NCBI GenBank assembly: GCA_028386065.3 | Contig: JAKUCV010006724.1 | Span: 1-64,000 of the forward strand | DNA: 64,000 nucleotides | Direction: 5' to 3' | From: Turnera subulata | Lineage: Eukaryota; Streptophyta; Magnoliopsida; Malpighiales; Passifloraceae | Shown here: positions 43,602 through 57,671 of the stretch, piece by piece | Position numbering within the stretch: the first letter of the stretch is position 1 | Layout of the letters: each line of letters starts with the position of its first letter | Program-made: the position numbers and the translations under genes | The notes under the pieces: generated by a model | Told to the model about the DNA's origin: nothing | Databases searched by the model: none | The model's input: only the letters and a program-made list of their open reading frames with translations

Positions 43602-44306
43602 TTAATTATTTTTTAATCATCAGAACTTTTGGTTAAACAAATTTAACCATCTGAGCTAAAAAAATCAGGATAGAGGTACTTTGAACTTTATTTTTTAAGA
43701 TTTAACCACCTGAACTAAAAAAACTGAGATAAAGGTACTTCGAACTTTATTTTTGTAAGAATTAGCCCCCTCCATCCAGTATTTAACCCCCTCTATCTAG
43801 TACTGTGAATGCGAGTAACGGAAATAGAATTTTTTAAAAAATAAATCAAATTAAATAGAGTCATTGATGCAAGACACGTGGCAAAATCAAGTCTGTTCAT
43901 TTTGAAACATCATTATGTATGCTAATGATTTTGTGTTTTTCATTTGGTTTTTAATTGTTAATAAAACTAGATTTGTTTTTTATTTATTTTCCTTCAAATA
44001 TGTATTTTTGTTTAATTACCATGCAAGAGGAAGGTTCAAGGAGAACTTCAAAAACTATTGTTTTGTTTAGGGCTCCATCTACTATATATGGAAGAATAAG
44101 TGTAGAACTCAACTACCTTCCTCTCTATTGGTAGTCCAAATAGAGAGAAAATATGGAAGAAAATATGTCCAAATTAAAATTTTAAACTTGGATGGAGGGG
44201 GATAAATCTTATCAAACAAAGTTCAAAGGTACCTCTATCCCCATTTTTTTAATTTAATTGGTTAATTTCGTTTGACCAAAAGTTAAGGTGGTCAAAAGGT
44301 AATTAA
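43602..44306. mobile_element. Degenerate TIR element (about 0.7 kb)
   Basis: The ends TAATTATTTTTTAATCATC and, reversed, TAATTACCTTTTGACCACC begin inverted repeats of about 110 bp (GGATAGAGGTAC and TTTGAACTTT on both). Inside the left repeat a segment of about 57 bp is duplicated (43648-43765). No target duplication is clear, and it has no coding capacity. Confidence 0.6.
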
Positions 44307-44625
44307 GAGACATTGTGATGAACTTGTTAAACAATTAGTATGCAATTGCTACAGAAACAAACAATAGAGAAACAACATATTCTTTTCCAAATTAGAGGAA
44401 AATAATGATAATACATCCTAGATTCCTAATAGAGGAAGAGGAAAAGAAAAGAAATGCAATTTCCCAAGTGCTTGTCAAATCTGAATGCAAGAAGGTTGAG
44501 GCTGTAGCTATAGTACTGGTAGTCTTGAATGCCTTAAAGGCCAGGAGGGGATGAGGTCTGTTGGATTTTTGAGTCCGGATCGCCTTTATAAAAGAGAATG
44601 AATGATGTTTTCAAGCTTCCCTTTT

Positions 44626-47600
44626 TCAGCTTGCAGTACTCAAACGAGTTTTTTGTGTTACCTGTCCTCCATTAATACCCATGCGATTATCACTTGCATC
44701 TAATTCAGATCTTGATGATTCTGTTGAATGATCTTGTTCACCTTCCACGTGAAATGTCTTTGCTGCTTCTGAGATGCCAGCGGCGCTTGATGGGCTTATC
44801 ACGTCTATAAGTTGTTCACGTAGATGTTGGATCACATTTACAAATCCTTCAAAACCACTGTTATTGGAGCCTGGGTTATGATTTTCTTCACTCGACTTGG
44901 ATGAAACATCAGATGGCTCGCTTCCATCCAGACTCTGTCTGGAAGGTGCATCAGTTTGCATCCCGTAGTCTTCCTCATCTTCTTCTGTTAAGTAATGTAA
45001 TGATGAGGCACCACCTTTTTCGTCACTGGGCCTTAGCTTATCGTCTTGTGTTGGATCGTTAATGTCGATGCTAGCAGCGTTGGCTGCTCCTGATAATTCA
45101 CCCGGAGGTTCTGTTGGTTCCTGTAAAGTATCATGAAAAGGTTAACTTATTTTTTTTTTTTAAAAAAAGGGAAAAATTCTGCTTTATCATCGTCTGTAGA
45201 ATTGCTTATTAATAAATCAACAAAATGACATATTTAAATACCCAGAAGAATTAAGATGGAGTTAGGATAACCTTTTCTTTTATAGCTTCAGGATCAGGAG
45301 TTTCTAGACTATCAACTTCGCCCTCTGGTTTTGATTGTTCAGTGCTCGCACCATTATCTGCATGATCCACGGATACACTACCTTCCATATTAATTTCCCC
45401 AGTTGGGTTTGAAGACTCTCCAGCAGTATCATTACCAACTAATATTGTGTCCGATTCAGCATGGAGAATTGTGGTAGGTTTTGGATCCTGAGCTTCTTCA
45501 TCATTAAGTACATCTTGACTAGACTTGGTTGTTGTCTCTACGGCACTTGATGCTTCCTGTTCAAAACCCAAGTGCATAAGCTCAGTTATCCAAGAGAATC
45601 GGTCTTTTTCTTCCCATCCTGGGAAAAGCTAACGAATCAACATTTTCTTTTTTAAAGAGAGGAAATGAATTCGAAATCCATAATAATTTTTTCAAGAATT
45701 AGCCTTTTCATTCATAGACATTGTGTGAGCATACATTGTTTAAGTCATCAATTAGTAAAAGTTTGTAGCAGTACTTACCATAGATGTATCAGAGCCATCA
45801 GCTCCACTTCCATTGAAAGCTAAATTCTGGGCTTGAGATACTTCATTCCTCACCATGTTCCCCTCTATACGAGATGCGGAAGATTCATTTGACATCTGTT
45901 GATTGAAATCTGACGAGAGTCTCTGATCCATAGATAACCTATCCGGTAAAACTGATTTGGGAGAAGATGATGAACTTGAAGGAGCATTGGTTTGTTCATC
46001 TAAAAATTCATGCTGTGCATTTGGTGTAATAGGATCACTAGAAGCTTGGATTGCCCTTTGACTTCCTACTTGTGATGAGTTTTGCTCTTCTACACGACCT
46101 GAAGTTCCTACTTGACCCTGAACTGAAGTTGGAATATTCTGAATAGCCACACTCGCAGTTGGCTTTTCAGAATTTCCTTCATCATCTGCAACATGTTTTA
46201 AGTCTTCCATGTGATCATTTGTGTGAACAACAGGACCATCTACATTGTAATTGATGTTCACCTCTTCTGCAGGACTCTCAGGAGTACCAGTTGATTTTCT
46301 CTCAACGTACTTTTTGGATTCTGAATTACTTTCCTCTGCTAGTTTGGAAATGTTTTCAACTGCAGAACTTATGGATCCACCATCCATGTCCTCTTTTGAC
46401 TCCAGGGCTTCCTCATCATTACGAGTGGGGGCCGAGTCATCCACACTGCGACTGATGTCCACCTCTGATGCGGACTTCTCAATAGGCATCAATTGTTCCT
46501 GTTTGATGTCCAAAAGTTTGAAACACTTGTCTTAAAAAATTTCTTACTTCAAAATGGAGGAATTATACATATATAAGCATATGTTGTCATGTAAGCAGGT
46601 GAAGACTATAACTGCATATGTGCAGTTATTTTGAGAAAATAAAAATAAGCCTAAGAACTGCAGTATTTACCACAAATAAATTAGATTTGCTTAACTATAA
46701 TCAGCATATAGTGTTTCTCTCAGCATTCCAATCTTTATATTTTTAGTTTTCATATGACCTAAAGACCATACCACTATATTTCAGTATTAAATTTGTGAAC
46801 AGACCTGTGGCCTTCTCCCCCTTTGTTCATTAAACTCATTGGCATTATCACTCGAGACTGAACGAGCATGAGGTCGATCCTTTCGTCTTTGCAAATTTGT
46901 TGGAGATGGCAATGACGGTGAGGATCTTAAACCATGAGCTTCTTTCCTGCTGCTTAACCTTCTTTTCATATCCCCGTGATGAAGCCTGTTCACTTCTCTC
47001 AGAGCTGTTTCCAGCTCCTCCACTTTGGGAGCATGAGGGGAGAGCCCTAACATTTCATCGCTGCCAGAAGTAACCTCCTTCTCTATGTCCCCATCATAAG
47101 TCAATGACTTTCCATCATCAGATGAAGCAGACCCGTCTGCGGTTAGTGGGGGTGAACCAATTTCTGAGACCTCCACTTGCATATCAGAAGCTATGGAATT
47201 GGTAGGGGTGTGCCAGTTTCCCCTGTTGGGGAAAAATGAATGGTCGTCTGATCTTATGTTTGGACTTATGGATGAGCTGGGATCATATAAACGTTCATTC
47301 ATTGATCTTGCCTTAGGAAGTGGACACGAGTTAAGCACAGGACTCGGCAATTCTGGAAATCTGAATGCTGCTGGTCGCAGTCTCTGGCTTAGTGAGATCT
47401 TGGTTATTCTTCGGGTAAACCTGGTATCTCCGTCTTCCGAGGAGGAAGAATTTAGGCTCGTCTCACTTTTGTTTTGCTTCAATGTATCTTTTTTCATCAT
47501 CTGGGTTCCAGTTCCATCATCATCTGTTTTCATTTCATTTGTTTTCTTCTCCATCTTCTCAGCATTTGTTTCAACCTTACTGGTGGATGCTTCACTATCA

Positions 47601-49000
47601 GGTTCAGCTTGGTTTGCTGCCCCTTCATCTTCAGTCACTAGATCAGTGGCACTTAAATTACGCCGCAACATTCCCCCACTCTGGAATAACTGTTCAACTT
47701 GCTGGTCATGAGCTCCTAGTCCCTTCTCTGCATTGCAAACGCTTTGTTGATGAGTGAGTTGCAGTTATATGTATGTTTAATTTTCAGATTAAAATTTAAA
47801 AACGGATGTTGACTCACACCAGTATCAGAAAATGATAAAGCTAAAGTCTACAAAGAAGCTCTATAACCAAGGAAATTTGCTGCCTTAGGTACCTGGGGGT
47901 CTCTTAAAAATTGAGTACCCAGCCGTGAAGTCTTGCATGCATTCGGGGGGGAAGAAAGAAGGCCCCAAAAAGAAGCTCTCGTGCCTGCAGAAGAGGGCTT
48001 CTTTTGGGGGAGGAGGTGTCATGAACTCTTGTTGGAAGCTATCTGTCATAAGATCAGGCTTTTCTTCTAGAGGATCATAAGGTAGATCGAAAGGATTCCT
48101 GAAGGGCAATAAAACAGAAGGAGCCGAACCAGGCATTTGGTCATCACAAATATTAGGGAACTCGAAAGGGTTGCTTCTTGCCACCAAAAGATGAGCAATT
48201 TGGGGAGGGCCAACATCCATGTCCAGAAGGCATTTCTCAGTATTCATCTTGAACAACTTTCTTGCTCTGCGCCTCGCGATCAGGCTTTCCAGCCTCTTGT
48301 TCCTTTCTATCTCTGAGAATCCAAGGTCCATGAGATTCTTCTGATCATCCTCTGTCCACTCCACGGGCTTCTTCGCCCTCTCCTGTGGTCCCTCTTCCTC
48401 CGAGTCCGAGCTTTCCAGTTCTGTCTCGCTAATGCCACACCGAAATTTGGTTACATCAGGTTCTGACGATGCTTCACCAAGTTTTGCAATATTTTCACCA
48501 ACAGATACATTGCGAGAGGAACTCCTTCCACCAGGATTCTTCTTCTTGTTGGAAGCTTTAGTTTCCTTCTTCTTGATCTGTATTGTTTCTTTTGGTTTCC
48601 CTTCAATCGAATCTTCTTGAATCTTTTCCTCAACTGCTTTATGCAATAATGCCTGAGCTTGTATACAAGAGTCGCCATCTTCATTATTGGCAATAATAAG
48701 ATCCTCTGATGAAGACTTTGATTTCTGGGATGGCATTGCTGCACCATCTTTCTTCTCATCTTTGGTTGCATGACGTTTTGTTCTCAAATAAAAACGGATG
48801 AAAACAGCTGTGCAGACAAGGAATGGGGTAGTGTAAACCAGCAAATTGAAAACTGAGGGGAGGAATAAGTATACAACCAATAGGATTAACAGGGCTACCG
48901 AAAAAATTGGGAACTTTTGTACAAATTTATAGCAAGAGTTCATGGAAAATTTAACCATCCTCCACATAAAGACTCCAACATGCTTTCCATCAATCTCCAT
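44626..49000 (-). CDS. Membrane-anchored acidic protein of the At5g17910 type, 5 exons, 1176 aa
   Basis: Exons, minus strand: 47893-49000, 46805-47727, 45779-46498, 45272-45556, 44626-45120 (3531 nt, in frame). Two close hydrophobic segments near the N-terminus (about 31-49 and 51-70) suggest membrane anchoring, and the rest is a long, Ser/Glu/Asp-rich, largely disordered tail. A conserved block in exon 1 (ERNKRLESLIARRRARKLF, then VARSNPFEFP, GSAPSVLLPFRNPFDLPYDP, EEKPDL, RHESFFLGPSFF) is the hallmark of a plant-only family of unknown function that includes At5g17910 (annotated cardiomyopathy-associated-like). No enzymatic domain is visible. Exons 3 and 4 are the least conserved-looking. A CCTAG repeat lies in the 5' leader (49028-49054). 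Confidence 0.88.
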
Positions 49001-50579
49001 CTTATTTTGTTTCTTTAATTTTTGGACAACCTAGCCTAGCCTAGCCTAGCCTAGGAAAGAAGAAGAACTAAGAATTTCTATTAATTCTTGTTGACTGAAG
49101 ATGTAATAATATCAACATGCTAGAGATGGATATTCACATGCTCTCTCTAACTCAAACAACACAGTGAGAAACCAACCAATCTACTTCTGTCTCTCTGGTG
49201 TGATGGATGAGGGGATGTATCTTTTGTTTTACTAAACTATCAATTGCTGCTACCTACATTACAAAAATGGTGGACAAGAGATGATCATCCTGTGATAACA
49301 TGGAGGTTGACAAGAATGGTCAGCTTTTTCCCACGAATGATAACCAACCAAAACCTCTGATTTGGTTTGCAGAGACTTTGCATCTGAGGTATTCATTTTT
49401 AGTAATCTTTGTTTGGTTAGGAGAGGCGAGAGATCCTCTTATTTAGGACATGCACTACTATTTTCCTCTTTTCCCTCATTACTAGGATGACAGGAAAAGG
49501 ACGGGTGTGCACCTAGTTTGAATTGAAGCTACAACTGCTTTGCAATTGCAAGCAACACGTCACACATCAACATATGCCTCCCTCCCTCCCTCCTTAATTC
49601 ACATCTATTTCTGGGAATTAATTAAATTAAACCATACAGTAAGTACACACATATATATATATATATAACAAGAATCTGCATATATATTATAACAAGAAAG
49701 AAAGAAAGAAAGAAAGCTGTGTGCTTTTTCCAATAATCTAATAAAATAGTAACAAAACTTTTGGTAACTTTTTTTTTCCAGTGTTTTTTTATATGTATGT
49801 ATTATGAACAATTCAATTCAATTCAATTCACTGGTTGTATGTTCAAAACACGGAATTCCTCAAATGTTCGACCAAGAAAACAGAAGAAAAGAAAAGAATT
49901 CCCCCAAATGTAGACAAAATGGGCTTGAATTTTGGTCACTACTGAATTGTTAAAAGCCACAGAAACACAAAGCCCAAACAAAATATCCATTGATGTGGGC
50001 CTCCCTCACTGAACATGTGGTTACTCCGGAGCCAATCCCCTCAAAAATCCCCATCAAAACTACTACTGGTAACCAGTACTACTGAGGTTCAAAAAAGAAA
50101 AAAAAAAAAAACTAGTACCAGTACCACCATCGCCTACACGCGTCTACTTATCCAGCCTCAGGAACACCCAGCTCTCACATAAACCCCGCCGCACCCAATC
50201 ATTGCCCTCTGCTCTCCCTTGTAAGTAAATTGTTGTTCGGCCTCGAGCACCCGGACACGGAGGATAAACGCTTGGAAAGAGAGGAATTAATTATACAGTA
50301 AACCTCATCTCAGGAACCTCGACATCCAACGGCTGACATTCAACGCTGCCTTCTTTGATTTCTTTCTTCCCCGATATCGCCATAGCCAGAGGAAATCTTT
50401 CTGTCCTCTCCCTCTCTCCATTCAACGATAATTGTAATCGCATTACAAATTCGAGACGCGTACATATAAATTAAACAACAACAACAACATAAAGCCTTTG
50501 TTATTATTATTATTTTTTTTTTTAATATCCTCTCCTCTCCTCTCCTCATATGCAGCAGGATTTTGCAATTTAAAAAAAC
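49001..50579. other. Divergent intergenic region (promoters of the 1176-aa gene and FTSH)
   Basis: Holds the upstream regions of two divergent genes. Simple repeats: CCTAG x5 (49028-49054), CTCC run (49577-49593), TA run (49650-49667), GAAA run (49694-49716), AATTC run (49809-49830), CTCTC run (50527-50546). TATAAATT at 50465, 115 bp before the FTSH start, is a candidate TATA box, and the CT-rich run would lie in its leader. No gene seen. Confidence 0.5.
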
Positions 50580-53500
50580 ATGTCCTCGCTGATAGAAACT
50601 CTACGGCCAATAACGCTCATTAAATCCCACCCCGTTTCCACCTCTAATCTCCGGTACCGGTGGCAGCCTAGGGTTTTCCACCCCAATCCAATCACTTCCC
50701 CTAATCCCCTCCACTCCCAATCCCAAAGCTTCAGCTTATGGAACACCAAGCTCCGGGAGTACAGAATCCTGGCCAAGTGCCAGGACGGCGACCCCTCGGC
50801 CTCGGAGCAGCAGCGGACGGAGCCCACGGAAGGGCAGAACCTGAGTGGGAGTAAGGTCAATACCACCGGCCCCCCCAACAAGCAGAGCAGGCGGGAGAAG
50901 GAGAAGCAAGGGAAGAGTCAGTGGTGGTGGCCCAAGAAGCAGAGCCGCTGGAGATGGCAGCCCCTGATTCAAGCCCAGGAAATTGGGGTCCTCCTCCTCC
51001 AGCTCGGGATTGTGATGTTCGTCATGCGGTTGCTGCGCCCCGGGATCCCTCTCCCCGGCTCCGAGCCCAGGCAGCCCACCACCTTCATCAGTGTTCCCTA
51101 CAGTGAGTTCTTGAGTAAGATAGGGAGTAACCAGGTGCAGAAGGTGGAGGTGGATGGGTTCCACATTATGTTCAAGTTGAAAAACGAGGGAAAGGGCAGC
51201 GCCGATGCGTCCTTTACCGGTGGGACTAAGTTGCAGGAGTCGGAGTCGGTTTTGAGGAGTGTGGCCCCCACGGCCAAGAGGATTGTCTACACTACTACGC
51301 GCCCCACTGATATCAAAACCCCCTACGAGAAGATGCTTGAGAATCAGGTCGAGTTTGGGTCACCTGATAGGCGGTCCGGGGGATTCTTTAACTCCGCTCT
51401 GGTGGGTCTTCTCTACTCTGTTTCCCTCCCTCTCCCTCTCTCTCCAGTTTTTTGATTTTATTGTTTGCAATTTGTACTTGCCGCTTAGATATTAGGGGGG
51501 AAAAGAAAATTGGCGGGAGCTATCAACAATGGTAATTTCTTGTCGGAATATATTGGTGTTCGTGGAGTACGAACTTGCTTTCTTGTGGTAGGTTTTTCAT
51601 GTCAAGTGCTGTTCTAAATGGTTGAACGCTGATCCTTGGTTCATCTTAGGCTTGCAGCATAAGCATTCTTACTTTTTTAGAATTGACAGAGAGGCGACAG
51701 GGGTATGGCAATGTGCGTCACTTGTGCTATCGCCTTGTTTTGGTTGCTTGCACCATAACCTGTCCTTTGGTGAATTTGCTGCATCTGTTGAAAGTACCTG
51801 TTTTTGGTAAATTTGTTGTTGCTTCTGTTATTCCCTTCTTATCTCATCTTATTACAGGTTAACAAGCAGTTGTCTGCACTAGTGCATCGGACATGCGTCA
51901 TAATACCCTTTATCTCTGCCATGTGCCTACTTGAATGTTCTGGTTTAGTTTCTTTTGGACAGAAATAGGGTCCACTGTAACGATGATTACTAACTCATGC
52001 ATTGACTTCATACTTTAACCTGTTGAAATGGAAACAATCTATTTATTTTAGCTAAACTCTCTGTTGATAATTTAAAAATAAAATTGTTGTACTAGTGGCA
52101 TATGTATTTGATTTTACTCTGCTCTTTGCAGATAGCACTGTTTTATGTGGCAGTGCTTGCAGGCCTTCTTCACCGCTTCCCCGTTAGCTTTTCTCAGGTT
52201 TGAATTGTCATTCTGCATTTTCATTTTTTCTTCAAGAGAATACAGTGTATGGAGGTTCTGAGTATGGTTGAATACCGTGCAGCATGCAGCTGGCCAGATT
52301 AGAAACCGCAAGTCTGGAAGTTCTGGAGGTTCAAAAGCTTCTGAGCAAGGGGAAGCAATCACTTTCGCAGATGTTGCAGGGGTTGATGAAGCTAAGGAGG
52401 AGCTAGAAGAAATTGTGGTGTGTTAGCTTGGCTTGATTGTGGCTCGTAGTGGTTCATTACATGTTTCTACAATATCCTAAATCTTCTCTACTAATTCAGG
52501 AAATGGTCTTTATATGCTGATGTTTACTGCCAGGAATTTCTCAGGAATCCAGATAGGTATATTAGACTAGGTGCCCGTCCTCCCCGTGGTGTTCTTCTGG
52601 TGAGTTTCAAGATGTTTCTATTTAAGTTTATTAGCACCTAGAGTTAGTTTCAATAAATTAAATGATGTCGATAGAGAATAGAATAGAATAAGGAAAGAAT
52701 TCAAATAACAGAGGTGCTAGGCTGAATAAGCAAAACTGAATTGAATAGGTATGGAAGTTTGATATTTAGGGTTAAAAACCACTAAAAACTCTTTTACAGC
52801 AAGTAACATGATAAAAGGCTGCTGAAAATGGAGCCAACTTAATCTATCTAAACTAGTGAAAACCTAAAACAAAGGGGAATCCTAAAATAGAAGGAATCCT
52901 AGTGCGACTGTGACATGTAAACAGTAACTAACTTATTAAATAAGAAAATAATAAAATTCTAAATACTAAAAATTATGCTCATTCGTCATGAAACCACTGT
53001 TCTGTACCTCTTCAGTGGTTCGGGGTCTTTTAAGTCTTTACCTTTGGTGGTCACACGCCTTTTCTTTCTCCATTTCCCTTTATTCATCTATTAATTTATG
53101 CATGGCCAGTCCCAAATTCTCTTTGAAGCCCTGGCTTTCCTAGTTTTGCTTTTTGATTGGTTCTCGCGACCTGTTTGTATGCTGTTGTGCTTGAATATCA
53201 CAAAACCTCACACTAGATGCTAAAATGCAAGCATGACATCACAATGTTGCTTCAAATTTTAAGTTTCGCCAAGTTTATTGAGCATCATTTTGTATATTTT
53301 CCAGGTGGGTCTTCCTGGGACAGGTAAGACTCTTCTGGCAAAGGCTGTTGCTGGAGAAGCTGAAGTGCCATTTATAAGCTGCTCTGCAAGTGAATTTGTG
53401 GAACTATATGTCGGTATGGGTGCCTCCCGAGTCAGAGATCTGTTTGCACGGGCAAAGAAGGAGGCACCATCAATAATTTTTATTGATGAAGTAAGCTTAC

Positions 53501-56500
53501 AAAATTTTGAGGATGTCAGATGACCATATCAATGTTGAAGCCACTAAATTTGAGTCTTATTTTACCTGCAATGCAGATAGATGCTGTTGCAAAAAGTCGT
53601 GATGGAAAATTCCGCATAGTCAGCAATGATGAACGGGAGCAAACTTTGAACCAGTTGCTGACTGTAATCTCCTTCGCTTAATTTGTTTTCTTCGTTCAAG
53701 CATTTGTTTGTTCTGCTTCTGGTGAAGTTTAAACGTTTGGAAATGCAACTCAGGAGATGGATGGGTTTGATAGCAACTCTGCTGTTATTGTCCTTGGTGC
53801 AACAAATCGCTCGGATGTCTTAGATCCTGCACTGCGTCGGCCGGGCAGATTTGACCGTGTGGTTATGGTTTGTAATGTTAATGGAATATCTCAATAGCAA
53901 AGGTTTGTCCCTCTGGATAAATATGTGAGATGCAACATTTGATTTGTAGGTGGAATCACCAGATAGAAATGGAAGGGAAGCCATTCTGAAAGTGCATGCT
54001 TCTAAGAAAGAGCTTCCTCTTGGACAGGATGTTAACCTAAGTGACATTGCCTCCATGACCAGTGGATTTACTGGGTATCTGACACCCCTCTACAAATTTG
54101 CTGTCTTTTATTTTTGGTTAATATATATGATAGGTGTGACTTTTTATTTCTGTGTCATGCAGGGCTGATCTTGCAAATCTGGTCAATGAAGCTGCTTTGT
54201 TGGCCGGTAGGAAGAACAAAATAGTAGTCGAGAGGATTGATTTCATTCAGGCAGTGGAGCGTTCAATAGCTGTGAGTCTCTCTGTCTCTCTCTCTCACCC
54301 TTGCACCGTCTCTCTCTCCCTCTATGCCTGTGTACAACCATGCATAAGCATTTTTCTGGAAGTTAGAGCCTTAGATATCTTCCTCATCTCCTTTCAGTCC
54401 TTAAATATCTTCCTCATTTTCCTTTCAGTCATGTTTTTTCTTGGTAGTTTTTTTCTTCTAAATCAATATATTCTTTGAACCTCATGTAGTACCAATTGGT
54501 AAGGCATTGGCAGATTGAATGCTCATTTAATAATACTGTAGCCATTCCTGTTCCTTTAATTCTATTTTGACAAGGGAGCCAGGTAAAATCCGAAAAACTA
54601 TTGTAGTGAACCGAGCTAAACTGTTTCAAAATGAAATTTTCTTTTGCTTTTACTAGGCTGAGCAGGACAGACAGAAAGCTTGCTCTCTCACAAGACCTTA
54701 ACTTCTTCCAGTTGGCTAGTATTAACTCCTCTCTTCTTGATTTTCAAGATTGATTACCAGCAATTTTGTTAAGCCTTTTTCTTTAATGGTATTGCCAAGT
54801 ACTTTTCATTGTTTAGCTGCTTTTTTTTAGCAGACTGTATGCTTGCTTGTTGCTCTGTAACTCCTGCCCCCGAACGTACCAAACAGGCCAAGATACTAAA
54901 GCAAATCCTTCTGTAGTTGGGGCCCAAGCAATCATTATTCTGAGAATCTAAATATGAATTCTGACGATGAATCAAATAGTGGGTGTTAAACAACTTTATT
55001 TGTTTGTAGGGTATAGAAAAGAAGACTGTGAAGTTACAAGGAAGTGAGAAGGCTGTTGTTGCACGCCATGAAGCTGGCCACGCCATAGTTGGTACTGCAG
55101 TTGCTAAACTTCTTCCTGGGCAACCCCGTGTTGAGGTAATACCTAAACACGTATTGTTCTGAAATGTTTGTTTATTATCATCACGATGTCTATAGTCTAA
55201 CCACATCATGGAAGTTGGACCACATCGGATTGTATGTCTGTATCTACGTCATGCTTTGACTACAGCATAATTTGTTTACTCGTTAAAATTTGCATTCAGG
55301 TATGTGTTTTCAGTCATTTAGTGCCCGTTTATGGATAAATATTAAGTACGTTTAGTAGGGTCTTCATTTTATCAATCTGATTCGTTTATCTATAATGCAT
55401 CATAGAAAATGGAATAGAGATTAAGGAGTGCTCTGGTGGTGTTGATGCTGAAATATGATGCAGTACTAAATTAGAATTGTAAATGCTTTTGGGAGCACGA
55501 GAGTTACAATTGAAATACAAGAACATGAGGTACTAATGTATTATTGCCAAAATGATGTCAACGAGATTATAACACTTGCTTTCTGCTAATGCCATCAGAA
55601 GTTAAGCATCTTGCCAAGAACGGGTGGAGCGTTAGGCTTTACTTATTCACCTCCAACAAATGAGGATAGGTATCTGCTTTTCATTGATGAGTTACGTGGC
55701 CGCTTGGTTACTCTTCTTGGAGGGCGTGCAGCAGAAGAAGTAGTGTATTCAGGTCGTGTGTCAACAGGTGCTCTGGATGATATTCGGCGAGCCACTGACA
55801 TGGCATACAAGGCTGTAGCTGAATACGGTCTTAATCAGACAATAGGTCCCGTGTCTGTAGCAACACTCTCTGGGGGTGGGATTGATGACTCTGGAGCTGC
55901 TCCTTGGGGAAGGGACCAGGTACTGTCTCTTTTCCATTTTTATTTCTTTCATTTTATGTCTACCCTGAAAGACTTATCACTTGACTACAACAGGGTCATC
56001 TTGTCGATCTAGTTCAACGAGAGGTTACTTCGTTATTGCATTCTGCGCTTGATGTAGCACTCTCTGTTGTACGTGCTAATCCTACTGTATTGGAGGGGCT
56101 TGGTGCCCATCTGGAAGGTGATGCATTCCTGTCGGCAGTTTAAATATCATTTTACATTATAGCATGCATTTCCAAGTTATCATCCATTAATTTTAGCTTC
56201 CTTTCCCAATCTTGATTCACAGAATTGCCCTAAAACCATGTTTTTCTTCTTTTGGAGTTGAACTCTATGACATTATGCAAAAGCTGTACCTTTTCTCAAT
56301 GTTTCATGGAAGGTTTCACTTAGGTGTACGGCCTGAAATCACAGATCCTCTCATCATGTATTTTTCCCACAGTTGAAATCTAAGATACAGTAATACTAGT
56401 AATATTGTTCCACCTTTTAACTGTCTGTGCCCCCGGTGGGTCTAAAGATGAGTATCCCCAATTGCACCAGTTGCATTCATGGTATAACTCGGTCCTAATG

Positions 56501-56706
56501 TTGTAGTGAATTTGTATCTGCAATTCCCTTAATGTTCGAGTGTTCTTTTGCTTTTTCTCTTTACTGGTTCAGAGAACGAGAAAGTAGAAGGCGAGGAGCT
56601 GCAGGAGTGGTTGAAACTAGTGGTTGCTCCCAAAGAACTTGCAATGTTTGTCAAAGGCAAGCAAGAGTCTCTTTTTCCTTTGGAGGCTGGCGCAGTGATA
56701 CAGTAG
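50580..56706 (+). CDS. FTSH7/9: Chloroplast FtsH7/FtsH9 zinc metalloprotease, 13 exons, 804 aa
   Basis: Exons: 50580-51401, 52132-52197, 52283-52417, 52534-52599, 53305-53490, 53577-53663, 53754-53867, 53950-54074, 54163-54271, 55010-55135, 55599-55919, 55994-56117, 56573-56706 (2415 nt, in frame). A membrane-bound AAA+ protease that unfolds and degrades membrane proteins. The N-terminus ([10 protein letters not shown]..., Ser/Thr/Pro/Arg-rich) looks like a plastid transit peptide. Two membrane segments (about 134-155 and 272-289) flank the FtsH extracellular domain. Walker A GLPGTGKT (365-372), Walker B SIIFIDE (419-425), second-region RRPGRFDR (482-489), zinc site HEAGH (590-594) with a third ligand Asp near 673 (ALDDIRRAT). 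[20 protein letters not shown] and [15 protein letters not shown] are signatures of the FTSH7/9 branch, thought to act in the chloroplast envelope. All catalytic residues are present. Confidence 0.96.
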
Positions 56707-57236
56707 TTGGTTTTTCCGCTCCAGTGTCAATCATTTTCGTATATGAAGTTAGCCTAGAACTCGTCATCCAATTATACAATTTCTGCCAAAGACCGAGTCG
56801 TGGTCAGTACTCTTCCTTGCAACTTTGTACATTTCGCTGAGGTATAACTTTTGGTTTCATTTAACATTACTGGCCAAAACAAGCCAACATGAGATTGGCT
56901 GAGCGTGTACTTCTGCTGAAGCCTTCTCAAGTTCACGGGGGTTTAACATTATGTTTTGTGTTCCTGCATGCCAGTTGGCCTTTGATGTCTATTATTCAAT
57001 TGGCTATTATTTTAGACGGTATAGTGCGCTAGTTGTTGGCAATTGTAACTTCTTTTTTTCACTTGTATACCTGATCATTCTGTGAAAATATATGACGTTA
57101 CACATGCTCCTTATGGATTTAGCCTTTGTTGTAAACACACGCTGTTCATATTTCAAAACGGGAAATAAAATTTATTGTAATTGTATACACGCTGTAAGTT
57201 TTGATTTAAGAGTTCGGTGATGTTTGGGTTTTCTTT
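56707..57236. other. 3' flank of FTSH
   Basis: Contains the probable 3' UTR; GGGAAATAAAATTT near 57161 includes an AATAAA polyadenylation signal about 455 bp past the stop. Nothing else recognised. Confidence 0.5.
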
Positions 57237-57671
57237 TTTTCCCCGGTGATGAGCAGGAATATCTTGAATTATCTGAACAATTGGATGTTCTAAGGCTATA
57301 TTGGACAAAGGATGAGATGGGATTTGAAAATAAAGAAGAGTACCACCTTAATCCGATCCTGGTTCAGTCTCTTTATTTACAAATCCCATTCTAGCTTGTG
57401 GCCTACTGAACATAGCTCAACTGTAGCCTCACAGGGGGATCATATCTGCCATGAAATTTTTTCCCCGGTGATGAGCAGGAATATCTTGAATTATCTGAAT
57501 AATTGGATGATCTAAGGCTATATTTGGTACAAAGGATGAGATGGGATTTGAGAATGAAGAAGAGTACCACCACCTTAATTGAACATCCGATCCTGGTTCA
57601 GTCTCTTTATTTACAAATCCCATTCTAGCTTGTAGCCTCACAGGGGGATCATATCTGCCATGAAATTTCTT
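57237..57671. repeat. Direct duplication of about 220 bp downstream of FTSH
   Basis: Two tandem copies (57237-57458 and 57459-57671) share TTTTCCCCGGTGATGAGCAG, then AATATCTTGAATTATCTGAA, ATCCGATCCTGGTTCAGTC, and GGGGGATCATATCTGCCATG. They differ by small indels (for example loss of about 27 bp of GGCCTACTGAACATAGC-type sequence in the second). No coding function seen. Confidence 0.85.
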
